From positions 62,001 to 126,000 of the forward strand of contig NZ_LWLB01000006.1 of the NCBI RefSeq assembly GCF_001905145.1: a DNA stretch of 64,000 bases. The letters run 5' to 3'. Positions 42,797 through 53,557 of this stretch are shown here, piece after piece. How positions within the stretch are numbered: the first letter of the stretch is position 1; each line of letters opens with the position of its first letter. Source of the stretch: Nocardiopsis sp. TSRI0078 (GTDB taxonomy: Bacteria; Actinomycetota; Actinomycetes; Streptosporangiales; Streptosporangiaceae). A program made the position numbers and the translations under genes. Below the pieces are notes generated by a model. That model did not search any database, was not told the origin of the DNA, and saw nothing but the letters and a program-made list of their open reading frames with translations.

Positions 42797-44613
42797 CCCG
42801 GACCGCCGACCGCGCCGAGCCCGCCGGTACGGCCGGAGCACCGCGGGAGTACCACACGACCGGGCTGCCGGTCGCGTCCGTGCCCACCGCGTGGGCCCGA
42901 CTGCGCCGCGCCGGGCGGGAGCACGGTGCCCAGTTCTCCGTCGTCGCGGCCCTGTACGGTCTGGCCGCGCTCATGGCGCTGGCCTCACCGTGGATCCTCG
43001 GCATGATCATCGACACCGTGCGGGCGGAGGGGGCCTCCTCGCGCATCGACGTGCTCGCCGCGCTGATCGTCGTGTCGCTGGTGCTGCACGCCGGGTTCAC
43101 CCTGGCGTCCGTGGCGGCCTCGATCCGCTTCGGCGAGACCGTGCTGGCGGAGCTGCGCGAGGAGTTCGTGCGCGCGGTGCTCCGGCTTCCGCTGGGGGTG
43201 GTGGAACGCGCGGGCACGGGCGACCTCGTGGCGCGCACCGGTCGCGACATCGGCCACCTGAGCCACACCGTGCGCTTCTCGGTGCCGGTGATGGCGGTCA
43301 GCGCGGTGACCCTGGTGATCGTCGTCGCGGCGATGGCCGTCCTGCATCCGGCCCTGCTCCTGGCGTGGGCGCCGTCCCTGGTGGTGCTGTGGGTGTCCAC
43401 GCGCTGGTACGCCCGCAGGGCGCCGAACGGGTACGTGCGTGAGCTGGCCACCTACTCGGATCTGACCCAGGGCGTGACCGACACCGTGGAGGGCGCGCAC
43501 ACGATCGAGGCGCTGGGTCGGCAGGCCCGCCAGATCGCGCTCAACGAGCGGCGGGTGGGCCGCGCCTACGCGGCGGAGCGGTACACGCTGTGGCTGCGGT
43601 GCGTCTGGTACCCGCCGCTGGAGGTCGGGTACATGTTCCCGATCGCCCTGACCTTCCTGGTGGCGGGACTGCTGTACGTGGACGGTTCGCTGAGCCTGGG
43701 GGAGATCGCCACGGCGGTCTTCCTCAGCAGGCAGATGGGGCGCCCGGTGGACCAGCTGCTGGACCAGGTGGACAGCCTGATGATGGGGTTCACGAGTCTG
43801 CGCAGGCTGCTGGGCGTGGAGCTCGCCGAGGAGCCCTCCGCGTCGGACGCGCCCTCCACCGGGAGGCCGGGGGAAGTCCGGTTGGAGGACGTGCGGTTCG
43901 CCTACACGGACGTGGAGGTGCTGCACGGGGTCGACCTCGTCCTGCGACCCGGGGAGCGCCTGGCCGTGGTGGGACCGAGCGGCGCGGGCAAGTCGACCCT
44001 GGGCAAGCTGGTCGCCGGTGTGCACCCGCCGACGTCGGGGAGCGTACGCGTGAGCGGGGTGTCCATGTCGGGGCTGGCTCCCGAGGCGCGGCGCGGACGG
44101 GCGATCATGCTGAGCCAGGAGAGCCACATGTTCCGGGGGACGGTCGCCGAGAACCTGGCGCTGGCGCTGGACCTGCCCGAGGGAGCCGCGGAGGTGGACC
44201 GGGGGCACCTGTGGGAGGCGCTGGCCGCCGTGGACGCCGACGACTGGGTGCGCTCGCTGCCCGACGGGCTGGACACCCGGGTGGGTTCGGGCAACGCCGC
44301 GCTGGACCCGGCCCGCGTGCAGCAGCTCGCCCTGGCCCGCGTGGTGCTGGCCGATCCCGACGTGCTGGTGCTGGACGAGGCGACCTCCCTGATGGACCCG
44401 CGCTCGGCCCGCCACCTGGAGCGCTCCCTGGCGGGGGTGCTGTCGGGCCGCACGGTGGTGGCCATCGCGCACCGGCTGCACACCGCGCACGACGCCGACC
44501 GGATCGCGGTGGTGGAGGACGGCCTGATCAGCGAGCTGGGCGGCCACGACGAGCTGACCGCCCGCGGGGGCTCCTACGCCTCCCTGTGGCGCGCCTGGCA
44601 CGGCGAGGACTGA
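42793..44613 (+). CDS. ABC exporter half-transporter B (degenerate signature)
   Basis: A 606-residue half-transporter with six helices and an NBD complementary to its partner. Walker A (VGPSGAGKSTLG), Q-loop (MLSQESHMFRGT), Walker B (VLVLDEATSL) and H-loop (AIAHRLHT) are present, but the LSGGQ signature is replaced by AALDPARVQQLAL. Paired with half A it would form one complete ATP site and one empty site. ATGA coupling shows the two are made together. The substrate is unknown; a peptide or lipid is possible. Confidence 0.87.
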   Translation: MTRTADRAEPAGTAGAPREYHTTGLPVASVPTAWARLRRAGREHGAQFSVVAALYGLAALMALASPWILGMIIDTVRAEGASSRIDVLAALIVVSLVLHAGFTLASVAASIRFGETVLAELREEFVRAVLRLPLGVVERAGTGDLVARTGRDIGHLSHTVRFSVPVMAVSAVTLVIVVAAMAVLHPALLLAWAPSLVVLWVSTRWYARRAPNGYVRELATYSDLTQGVTDTVEGAHTIEALGRQARQIALNERRVGRAYAAERYTLWLRCVWYPPLEVGYMFPIALTFLVAGLLYVDGSLSLGEIATAVFLSRQMGRPVDQLLDQVDSLMMGFTSLRRLLGVELAEEPSASDAPSTGRPGEVRLEDVRFAYTDVEVLHGVDLVLRPGERLAVVGPSGAGKSTLGKLVAGVHPPTSGSVRVSGVSMSGLAPEARRGRAIMLSQESHMFRGTVAENLALALDLPEGAAEVDRGHLWEALAAVDADDWVRSLPDGLDTRVGSGNAALDPARVQQLALARVVLADPDVLVLDEATSLMDPRSARHLERSLAGVLSGRTVVAIAHRLHTAHDADRIAVVEDGLISELGGHDELTARGGSYASLWRAWHGED

Positions 44614-44641
44614 CCTTCTCCCCGGCCGGACCCGGCGGGCC

Positions 44642-44879
44642 TCAGGCCGACCACTGGTCGGGGCCGGGGGACCCGGACGTGTCGAGCTCGACGTCGAAGG
44701 GCTCGGGCATGCGGGTCTTCTCGCCGAAGTCCACGGTCGTGGCGTGGTTGTACCGGCCGTTGCCCGGCTGCTCGTAGAGCGTGACCGAGGGCCCCGTCTC
44801 GTCCCAGGGCGTCGATCAGCAGGTAGTCCCATCGCGACGGCCCCACCGCCGGGGCGGCTTCCTGCACAGCCGGACTCAT
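44642..44879 (-). pseudogene. Uma2-family endonuclease remnant, frameshifted
   Basis: Starts MSPAVQEAAPAVGPSRWDYL with GAGGCGAA upstream, then LLIDA and a frame change; the second frame continues WDETGPSVTLYEQPGNGRYN and ends PEPFDVELDTSGSPGP, the usual C-terminal pattern of Uma2 proteins (LPEPFxxxLDTS). One C too many in GCCCTGG explains the shift. The normal N-terminal 100 residues, with the active site, are absent. So this is a deletion remnant in any case. Confidence 0.6.
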
Positions 44880-45110
44880 TTCGCCTCGCACCTTTCGAAC
44901 AAGGCCGCGCTGACGCTCCGTGCGCCCGTCCGCCCGACACTTCGCGGACCAACTCCGGCTTTCCGCGAAGGACAGTGCCGACCTTGCCCGTTTGGCCTGG
45001 AAACAGCGAAACCGGGCGACCCCGAAGGGCCGCCCGGTCGTCGCGGGCGAGGTCGCGTATCCGGACCTCAGACGCCTGCGGGCCCGAGGGCCCGAGGTCG
45101 CACGGACCTG

Positions 45111-46894
<1,784 letters not shown>

Positions 46895-46906
46895 CCAGAT
46901 CCATTT

Positions 46907-46933
46907 TTAGCACTCGACCCCCGAGAGTGCAAA
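46907..46933 (-). promoter_or_regulatory. CIRCE element 2 over the groEL promoter
   Basis: TTAGCACTC-N9-GAGTGCAAA (one mismatch). On the minus strand it overlaps TTGCAC and TAAAAA, 17 nt apart, a good -35/-10 pair. Confidence 0.9.
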
Positions 46934-47056
46934 CGATGTGGTCACGATTTCCCCCGCACCCATTCCAGCATCTACCTGCACGAACACCACATGGAACCCC
47001 GGTTTTCCGCGCTCAGCGGACAGCGGACCGGGAGAACCGGGCCGAATCCGCCCGGC

Positions 47057-47089
47057 GGGGAGGCCGACGGGCTCCCCGCCGGCCTCCCC
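47057..47089 (-). terminator. Stem-loop after the ABC-2 permease
   Basis: GGGGAGGCCG / CGGCCTCCCC (10 bp, 13-nt loop) lies 47 bp after the permease stop. Confidence 0.5.
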
Positions 47090-47135
47090 TCGGCACCGCG
47101 TGTCGACGGCCCCGGGCCGGGGTCCGGAGCCGGGA

Positions 47136-47945
47136 TCAGGAGCTGAGGCGGCGCATCGCCCGCGAGCCCACCGTCAGCGCCGCGACGGCCAGCACGGCCG
47201 CCACCGCCCAGCCGATCGCGACCGGGGCGCCCCACTCACCGGCGAACAGCGCCCGCTCGGCGTCCACCACGTACGCCACCGGGTTGGCGCGCGAGAGCGC
47301 GTACAGCCACGAGGGCGCCAGTTCCATCGGCAGCAGCACGCCGGACAGCAGCATCAGCGGCATGATCACCGTCTGCAGGATCGGCGCGAACACGTACGTC
47401 TGCCTCACCGCCATGGCCGTCAGGTACGACAGTGTGGCCAGCCCGGTCCCCAGGACCGCGAGCAGGAGCAGTCCCACGACCGCGCCCGCGGCCGAGACGC
47501 GGAACCCGAACGGGATCACCATCACGATGACGAGCACCATCTGGAGCAGCATGGTCGCCACGTCGCGCAACACCCGGCCGAGCAGCAGCGACACCCGGCT
47601 CACCGGGGTGGCCAGCAGCCTCTCGTGCGCCCCGGAGGCCATCTCCGGCAGCAGCGCGAACCCGGAGAACCCGGCCGTGAACAGGGCCAGCATGACCAGC
47701 AGTCCGGGGACGAACCACTGCCACGGGCTCTCGCCCCGGGCTCCGGCCAGCCCCGTCAGCAGGGGCGCGAACAGCACCAGGTACAGCACCGGCTGCAGCA
47801 TCCCGAAGCACAGCATCAGCGGCCTGTGCAGGATCGGCCGCATCTGGCGGGAGAAGACGGTCGCGGTGTCGCGCAGGAGGCTCGGCCCCCGCCAGGCCCT
47901 CCCGGCCGTCTCCACGGACCCTCCGGTCCCCTCGTGAACGCTCAC
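47136..47945 (-). CDS. ABC-2 type permease (DrrB-like)
   Basis: A 269-residue integral membrane protein with six helices, of the ABC-2 export type: VFSRQMRPILHRPLMLCFGM, FTAGFSGFALLPEMASGAHE and LATPVSRVSLLLGRVLRD fit DrrB relatives. It pairs with the ATPase upstream; its GTG overlaps the ATPase stop as GTGA. Substrate unknown, perhaps a drug or lipid. The PadR gene upstream should control it. Confidence 0.9.
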   Translation of the reverse strand: MSVHEGTGGSVETAGRAWRGPSLLRDTATVFSRQMRPILHRPLMLCFGMLQPVLYLVLFAPLLTGLAGARGESPWQWFVPGLLVMLALFTAGFSGFALLPEMASGAHERLLATPVSRVSLLLGRVLRDVATMLLQMVLVIVMVIPFGFRVSAAGAVVGLLLLAVLGTGLATLSYLTAMAVRQTYVFAPILQTVIMPLMLLSGVLLPMELAPSWLYALSRANPVAYVVDAERALFAGEWGAPVAIGWAVAAVLAVAALTVGSRAMRRLSS

Positions 47946-48913
47946 GCCTCCTCCTCCCGCAGGCTGCGGCCGGTCAGGGTCAGGAACACGTCGTCCAGGG
48001 TGGGCCGCTGCACCCTGACCGTGAGCAGTGGGACTCCGGCGGAGTCCAGCGCGCGCAGCAGCTCGGGCAGCACCGCGTCCCCGCGCTCCACCCGCAGGCG
48101 CACCTCGGGGTCGCGCCCCACCGCCGTGACGACCTCCGCCGCCCCGGAGGTGAGCGTCCGCTCGGCGACCCCGGCGCCGGTGCGCGCGTGCTCCTCGTCC
48201 GGCACCGCGAAGGTGACCAGGTCCCCGGAGACCCTGCCCTTGAGCTCGTCGGCGGTGCCGTCGGCGATGACCCTGCCGTGGTCGATGACCAGGACCCGCT
48301 CGGCCATGTCGTCGGCCTCGTCGAGGTAGTGGGTGGTGAGCACGACCGTGGTGCCCAGCCGCTCGCGCAGCCTGGTGATGTGCTCCCACAGGTTGGCGCG
48401 GCTGTGCGGGTCGAGTCCGGTGGAGGGCTCGTCCAGGAACAGCAGTCCGGGTTCGTGGATGAGCCCCATCGCGATGTCGAGCCGCCGGCGCTGGCCGCCG
48501 GAGAGCTTGGCGGCCTCGCGGTCGGCGGCGCCGCCCAGCTCCAGCAGGTCGAGCAGCTCGTCCGCGCGGCGGCGCGCGGTGCGCCGGTCGAGCCCGTACA
48601 GCAGCCCCTGCGTGTACAGCTCCTCCCCCGCCCGCTGGTCGTCCCCGGCGCCGTGGCCCTGGCCGACGAAGCCGATCCCCCGCCGCACCTTCGCGGGGTC
48701 GGCGCGGACGTCGTGCCCGGCCACCACGGCCGTTCCCGAGGTGGGCTCCAGCAGTGTCGTGAGCATGCGCAGCGTGGTGGACTTCCCGGCCCCGTTGGGC
48801 CCGAGCAGGGCGACGAGTTCGCCCTCCGCGACGTCGATGTCGACACCGCGGACGGCCTCGACGACCTCCTTGCCGACCCGGAAGTTCCGGGTCAGCCCAC
48901 GTGTGTGGATCAT
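47942..48913 (-). CDS. ABC ATPase (DrrA-like)
   Basis: A 323-residue ATPase with GPNGAGKSTT (Walker A), LSGGQRRRLDIAMGL (signature), LLFLDEPSTGLDP (Walker B) and the C-terminal DrrA-type domain. It powers the neighbouring permease. GGAAGGGGAG precedes the ATG. Two PadR-type sites lie just upstream, so the pair is a regulated efflux unit. Confidence 0.93.
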   Translation of the reverse strand: MIHTRGLTRNFRVGKEVVEAVRGVDIDVAEGELVALLGPNGAGKSTTLRMLTTLLEPTSGTAVVAGHDVRADPAKVRRGIGFVGQGHGAGDDQRAGEELYTQGLLYGLDRRTARRRADELLDLLELGGAADREAAKLSGGQRRRLDIAMGLIHEPGLLFLDEPSTGLDPHSRANLWEHITRLRERLGTTVVLTTHYLDEADDMAERVLVIDHGRVIADGTADELKGRVSGDLVTFAVPDEEHARTGAGVAERTLTSGAAEVVTAVGRDPEVRLRVERGDAVLPELLRALDSAGVPLLTVRVQRPTLDDVFLTLTGRSLREEEA

Positions 48914-48926
48914 CCACTCCCCTTCC

Positions 48927-48985
48927 TATTCAAACTTGAACACGGAATGAGTGTGCACCACGCGGAGGGGATATTCAAACTTTAA
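48927..48985 (-). promoter_or_regulatory. Two PadR-type operator boxes
   Basis: TATTCAAACTTGAA (48927-48940) and TATTCAAACTTTAA (48972-48985) are direct repeats, 45 bp apart, and the first contains the palindrome TTCAA-ac-TTGAA. They lie between the PadR stop and the ATPase start. Confidence 0.65.
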
Positions 48986-49065
48986 TAAGAGTAGCCTCCG
49001 GTCCGCCCGCGCGCGGACGGGTTCCCTCGCCGGTCAGCGGCCCGGGGCCGTCCGGCGGACGCCCC

Positions 49066-49641
49066 TCAGGGCTCCGCCGGCGGCAGCCCGAAGGCGTCGG
49101 GGCCGTCGTCGGCCATGGTGTACTCACCGGCCCGCAGGGAGGCGATGAGCTCGCGCGTCCACCGGACGTCGGCCTCGATCGTGCCCCTCCACAGGCGGAA
49201 CAGCTCGCGCACGTGCCCCGGCTCGCCCCAGTCCTCGGAGGGGAGCAGGTCACCGCTGGTCTTCTCCAGCAGCTCCAGCCGCCGGCGCAGCAGGTCGACG
49301 GCCTCGGCGCGCGGCAGCGAGGTCATCAGGGTGATGGCCGCGAACAGCATCGCGGGGTCGTCCCTGCGGGTCAGCCCGCGGCGCAGGAGGCGGTGGATCT
49401 CCTCGACGCCGTCCTCGGTGATCGCGTAGGAGGTGCGGTCGACCACCTCGTCGCCCTCGGCGACGAACTCGCGCAGCTTGCCCTCCTGGGAGAGCTTGCG
49501 CAGGGCGTGGTAGATGGAACCCCACTTGACGTTGGCCCACTCCTCGGCGCCCCAGGACAGGAGCGCACGGCCCACCCGGTACCCGTGGGCCTGCCCCTCC
49601 ATGCGCACCACACCCAGGACCAACAGCCGCGTCGCCGACAT
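49066..49641 (-). CDS. PadR-family regulator
   Basis: A 191-residue PadR regulator of the long type. The winged helix is LLVLGVVRMEGQAHGYRVGR, GSIYHALRKLSQEGKLREFV and YAITEDGVEEIHRLL; the C-terminal 90 residues form the dimer arm. It likely represses the DrrAB-type exporter next to it and is relieved by a drug. It is transcribed in the same direction, with an 80-bp gap before the operators. Confidence 0.92.
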   Translation of the reverse strand: MSATRLLVLGVVRMEGQAHGYRVGRALLSWGAEEWANVKWGSIYHALRKLSQEGKLREFVAEGDEVVDRTSYAITEDGVEEIHRLLRRGLTRRDDPAMLFAAITLMTSLPRAEAVDLLRRRLELLEKTSGDLLPSEDWGEPGHVRELFRLWRGTIEADVRWTRELIASLRAGEYTMADDGPDAFGLPPAEP

Positions 49642-49893
49642 CTCCACCCTCGTTCAACCGCAGATCCCACCAGCCTACGAGGATCGGCGGGGCGCACCGG
49701 TGCGCCTGCCCGGGCGGCCACCGCCGCGGCCTCCGGAGGTACCGGGCGGCGGGCGGCCGGATCCGGGCACCCACGGGCACACGCCAGGGACCACGGGTCC
49801 GGACCGCACGGGACCCTCGGCGGACGGAGGAGGGGCGGCCCCGCGCCCCCTTCCGGGACCGGAGCCGCCCCTCGCACGGGCATGCGGGGCTCA

Positions 49894-50169
49894 TCAGCCC
49901 CCGGCGACCGCCGGGATGATGGAGATCTTGGCGCCGTCGGCGATCTCGGTCTGCAGGCCCTTCTCGAAGCGCACGTCCTCGTCGCCGACGTAGACGTTGA
50001 CGAAGCGGCGCACCTTGCCGTTGTCGTCGAGGATGCGGGCGCGGATGCCGGGGTGGTTGGCCTCCAGGTCGTCGAGGACCTCGGCGAGGGTGCCGCCCTT
50101 GGCGGTCACCTCGGCGGCGTCGTCGGTGTAGGTGCGCAGGATGGTGGGCACGCGGACGCTGGCGGTCAT
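49894..50169 (-). CDS. cysO: CysO-like MoaD/ThiS sulfur carrier
   Basis: A 91-residue ubiquitin-like protein (ASVRVPTILRTYTDDAAEV, RRFVNVYVGDEDVRFEKGL) ending AVAGG, the tail that accepts sulfur as a thiocarboxylate. It closely resembles mycobacterial CysO, which donates sulfur for cysteine. Its neighbour thrC is 106 bp upstream on the same strand and is under a SAM riboswitch, so sulfur amino-acid control of both is plausible. Confidence 0.85.
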   Translation of the reverse strand: MTASVRVPTILRTYTDDAAEVTAKGGTLAEVLDDLEANHPGIRARILDDNGKVRRFVNVYVGDEDVRFEKGLQTEIADGAKISIIPAVAGG

Positions 50170-50275
50170 GGCGGACTTCCTTCTGGTGGGAGACTGCGGA
50201 GCTGCTGGCCGGTCCGGGCGGCGGCGGGCCGGATTCGCCGGCCGACCGGTGGAACCGGGTTCTGTACGGTCCGCC

Positions 50276-51535
50276 CTAGGCGAGGCCGGCGCCGGTGAAG
50301 GCGCTCAGGGACGGCTTGATGGTGGCGGTCACCCCGGCGTCGACGGCGTTCAGGGTCTTGAGCCCGTCACCGGTGTTGAGCACCACGGTCTCGGCCTTGG
50401 GGTCGAGCCTGCCCTCGCGGACCAGCTTGCGCAGGACACCGGTGGTGACGCCGCCCGCGGTCTCGGCGAAGATGCCCTCGGTGCGGGCGAGGAGCTTGAT
50501 GGAGTCGACGACCTCGTCGTCGCCCACGTGCTCCACCGAACCGCCCGTGCGCTGGGCGATGTCCAGCACGTACGGGCCGTCGGCCGGGTTGCCGATGGCC
50601 AGCGACTTGGCGATGGTGTCGGGCTTGACCGGCTGGATGACGTCGATGCCCTTCTCCCAGGCCTGCGCCACCGGGGAGCAGCCCGTGGCCTGGGCGCCGA
50701 AGATCCTGTACGGGCGGTCCTCCACCAGGCCGAGCTTGACGAGCTCCTGGAAGCCCTTGTCGATCTTGGTGAGCTGGGAGCCGGACGCGATCGGGATGAC
50801 GATCTGCTCGGGCAGGCGCCAGCCGAGCTGCTCGGCGATCTCGTAGGCCAGCGTCTTGGAGCCCTCGCCGTAGTAGGGGCGCAGGTTCACGTTGACGAAG
50901 CCCCAGCCCTCGCCGACCGGGTCGCCGATGAGCTCGGAGCAGAAGCGGTTGACGTCGTCGTAGTTGCCGTCGATGGCCACGACCTTGCCGCCGTAGACGG
51001 CGGCCATGACCACCTTGGCCTCCTCCAGCCCCGCGGGGATGAACACGCAGGACTCGAACCCGGCGCGCGCGGCGGCGGCGCCGACCGCGCCGGCCAGGTT
51101 GCCGGTGGAGGAGCAGGACAGGGTGGTGAACCCGAAGGTGCGCGCGGCCTCCACGGCGATGGCGACCACGCGGTCCTTGAAGGAGTGCGTGGGGTTGCCG
51201 GAGTCGTCCTTGACGTGGAGGGAGTCCAGGCCCAGCTCGGCGGCGAGGCGGTCGGCCCTCACCAGCGGGGTCAGGCCGGGGGCCATGTTGGGCAGCTCGG
51301 CGACGTTGGCCGGGACGGGGAGCAGGGAGCGGTAGCGCCAGATGCTCTTGGGGCCGCTCTCGATGTCCGCGCGGGTCACGGCCTGGAAGTCGTAGGCGAC
51401 CTCCAGGGGGCCGAAGCAGGCCTCACAGGCGAACCGGGGGGTGAGCTCGTAGCGCTCGCCGCACTCGCGACAGGAGAGCGCGGTACCGGGTCCGAAGGAG
51501 CGGACGGAGGTGGGTTCGGTGGCGGCAATCGCCAT
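50276..51535 (-). CDS. thrC: Threonine synthase
   Basis: A 419-residue PLP enzyme that makes threonine from phosphohomoserine. A zinc-ribbon-like start (CRECGERYELTPRFACEAC) is typical of the long actinobacterial form; the PLP lysine is in NPTHSFKDRV and the phosphate loop in SCSSTGNLAGA. ATG 51535 has AGGGGAG at 11 bases. It is preceded by an S-box riboswitch, so threonine synthesis is tied to SAM level, which fits competition for phosphohomoserine with methionine. Confidence 0.95.
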   Translation of the reverse strand: MAIAATEPTSVRSFGPGTALSCRECGERYELTPRFACEACFGPLEVAYDFQAVTRADIESGPKSIWRYRSLLPVPANVAELPNMAPGLTPLVRADRLAAELGLDSLHVKDDSGNPTHSFKDRVVAIAVEAARTFGFTTLSCSSTGNLAGAVGAAAARAGFESCVFIPAGLEEAKVVMAAVYGGKVVAIDGNYDDVNRFCSELIGDPVGEGWGFVNVNLRPYYGEGSKTLAYEIAEQLGWRLPEQIVIPIASGSQLTKIDKGFQELVKLGLVEDRPYRIFGAQATGCSPVAQAWEKGIDVIQPVKPDTIAKSLAIGNPADGPYVLDIAQRTGGSVEHVGDDEVVDSIKLLARTEGIFAETAGGVTTGVLRKLVREGRLDPKAETVVLNTGDGLKTLNAVDAGVTATIKPSLSAFTGAGLA

Positions 51536-51551
51536 GGCGAGGCGTCTCCCC

Positions 51552-51688
51552 TCATCTTTCCTGGCGGACACCTTGTCCCCAGGCCGGAGTTGGCACCTGC
51601 CCCAGCTGCCTCGCGGGTTCGCGAGCGTCGCACGCTGGGATGGTTGCCGGGGCTTCGCAGGGCCGGTCCCTCCACCCCTCTGGATGAG
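51552..51688 (-). promoter_or_regulatory. SAM-I (S-box) riboswitch
   Basis: On the minus strand the aptamer starts CTCATCCAGAGGGGTGGAGG, continues GCGAAGCC and CGGCAACC (K-turn and J3/4), then GGTGCCAACTCC, all S-box hallmarks. P1 pairs CTCATC (51688-51683) with GATGAG (51557-51552). The 3' strand of P1 runs into GAGGGGAG, the thrC ribosome site, so SAM binding would hide it and stop translation. Confidence 0.9.
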
Positions 51689-51985
51689 CAATATGAAGTT
51701 GTGGGCGGGTCCTGGCGGATCCGCACCGTCACTGTAACGGACCCGTTGACCGGTTTTCCATGCCTGGTGACCTGTACAACACGAACGGACTCACATGGTG
51801 AGACGGCCCCGGTCGGGAGGGTCCGGACACACGTGCGGTGCCTCGCGTCTGTGACGTGTGCCCCGGTTGGCCTGCGACGGGTTTGGGGCGGGTGTCGACA
51901 GGCGAGACCTAGGGTGCGCCCCGCGCCGGGCGTGCCCCGCCCGACCCCGCCCGAGCCCAGCCGTACCATCCGAGAGGACGACCAC

Positions 51986-53422
51986 GTGGACAAGGCACAG
52001 ATCCTCATCGCCTCCAACAGGGGACCCGTGTCCTTCTCGACCGCCGACGACGGCTCCCTGGAGCACCGGCGCGGTGGAGGCGGCCTGGTCTCGGGGATGA
52101 TCTCGGTGGCCACCGAGATCGACAGCATCTGGGTGTGCGCCGCGCTGTCGGACGCCGACCGGCGGGCCGCGGAGGAGGCGCCGCAGGCGCGCCTGGACCG
52201 CGTCCACGACCTGGGCGGCATGCGGGTCCACATGCTCGACATCCCTCAGCGGACCTTCGACGGCGCCTACACCGGGGTGGCCAACTCGACCCTGTGGTTC
52301 GTGCAGCACATGCTGTACGACACCCCCAACAAGCCCTCCTTCGGCTCGCACTTCCGGCGGATGTGGGAGGACTACACCGCCTACAACAACGCGTTCGCCG
52401 AGGCCCTGGTGACCGGCGCGGCCGAGGGCGCCCGCGTGGCCGTGCAGGACTACCACCTGGCACTGGTGCCGCGCATCCTGCGCACCCGCCGCCCCGACCT
52501 GCGGATCGCGCACTTCTCGCACACCCCGTGGGCGCCCCCGGAGTACTTCCGGATGCTGCCCGGGCAGGTCGCGCGCGACCTTCTGGAGGGCATGCTGGGC
52601 GCGGACCGGCTGGGCTTCCTGAGCCCCCGGTGGGCGGACGCGTTCCTGCGCTGCTGCGCGGACATCCTGCGCGCGGACGTGGACTTCCAGAACCGCACCG
52701 TGGAGTACGGCGGCCGGATCGTCGGGGTGGGCGTGCACGCCCTGGGCGCGGACGCGGAGGTGCTGCGCGAGAGCGCCGCCGAACCGGCCGTGGCCGAGCG
52801 CCGGGACACCCTGCGGGAGGCCGTCGGCGACACCAGGCTCATCGTGCGGGTGGACCGCACGGAGCTGTCCAAGAACATCGTGCGCGGCCTGGAGGCGTAC
52901 CGGGAGCTGCTGACCGCCCATCCGGAGTGGCGGGGCCGGGTGACGCACCTGGCGTTCGCCTACCCGAGCCGGGGGGACGTGCCGGAGTACCGCGAGTACA
53001 CCGACGCGGTGCTGCGGACCGCCAAGGAGATCAACGCGGAGTTCGCGACCGCCGAGTGGACCCCGCTGATCCTGGAGGTCAACGACGACTACCCGCGTTC
53101 GCTGGCGTCCTTCCAGATGGCCGACGTGCTGCTGGTGAACCCGATCCGGGACGGCATGAACCTGGTGGCCAAGGAGGGCCCGGTGCTGTCGGAGCGGGAC
53201 TCGGTGCTGGTGCTCTCGCGCGAGGCGGGCGCCGCGGACGAGCTGGGCGAGCACGCGCTGCTGGTCAACCCCTACGACACCGTGGAGACCGCGGAGGCGC
53301 TGCACAGGGCGCTGTCGATGCCGGAGGAGGAGCGGCGCGAGCGCAGGGAGCGCCTGGCGGAGGCGGCGGTCGCGCTGCCGCCGCGGCGGTGGTTCCAGGA
53401 CCAGCTGCGCTCGCTGGGCTGA
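51986..53422 (+). CDS. otsA: Trehalose-6-phosphate synthase
   Basis: A 478-residue GT20 enzyme that joins UDP-glucose and glucose-6-phosphate. ASNRGPVSF and GGGGLVSGM at the start, DYHLALVPRI and HFSHTPWAPPEYF in the middle, and RVDRTELSKN in place of the usual DYTKGI (as in other actinomycetes), then EGPVLSERDSVLVLSREAGA. GTG 51986 has AGAGGA nearby. otsB lies 4 kb downstream on the same strand, separated by four or more genes. Confidence 0.93.
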   Translation: MDKAQILIASNRGPVSFSTADDGSLEHRRGGGGLVSGMISVATEIDSIWVCAALSDADRRAAEEAPQARLDRVHDLGGMRVHMLDIPQRTFDGAYTGVANSTLWFVQHMLYDTPNKPSFGSHFRRMWEDYTAYNNAFAEALVTGAAEGARVAVQDYHLALVPRILRTRRPDLRIAHFSHTPWAPPEYFRMLPGQVARDLLEGMLGADRLGFLSPRWADAFLRCCADILRADVDFQNRTVEYGGRIVGVGVHALGADAEVLRESAAEPAVAERRDTLREAVGDTRLIVRVDRTELSKNIVRGLEAYRELLTAHPEWRGRVTHLAFAYPSRGDVPEYREYTDAVLRTAKEINAEFATAEWTPLILEVNDDYPRSLASFQMADVLLVNPIRDGMNLVAKEGPVLSERDSVLVLSREAGAADELGEHALLVNPYDTVETAEALHRALSMPEEERRERRERLAEAAVALPPRRWFQDQLRSLG

Positions 53423-53557
53423 TCCGGCCCGGCGCGCTCGGGGCCCCTCGGGACCGGTGCGGTCGGATCCGGGTCCGCGCGGCCCGGCACACGGGTCCGG
53501 GGGCGGGGCGCGCCCGCCCGTCCCGGGACCCGGCACGCACCCCGGCCGCCGCGGGGG

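Noticed and set aside
51536..51691. In-frame extension of thrC with a start at 51691
   Set aside because: This is the S-box riboswitch read as protein.
50132..51985. Upstream part of a 1096-codon frame leading into otsA
   Set aside because: It is opposite thrC and the riboswitch; only the part from 51986 on is OtsA-like.
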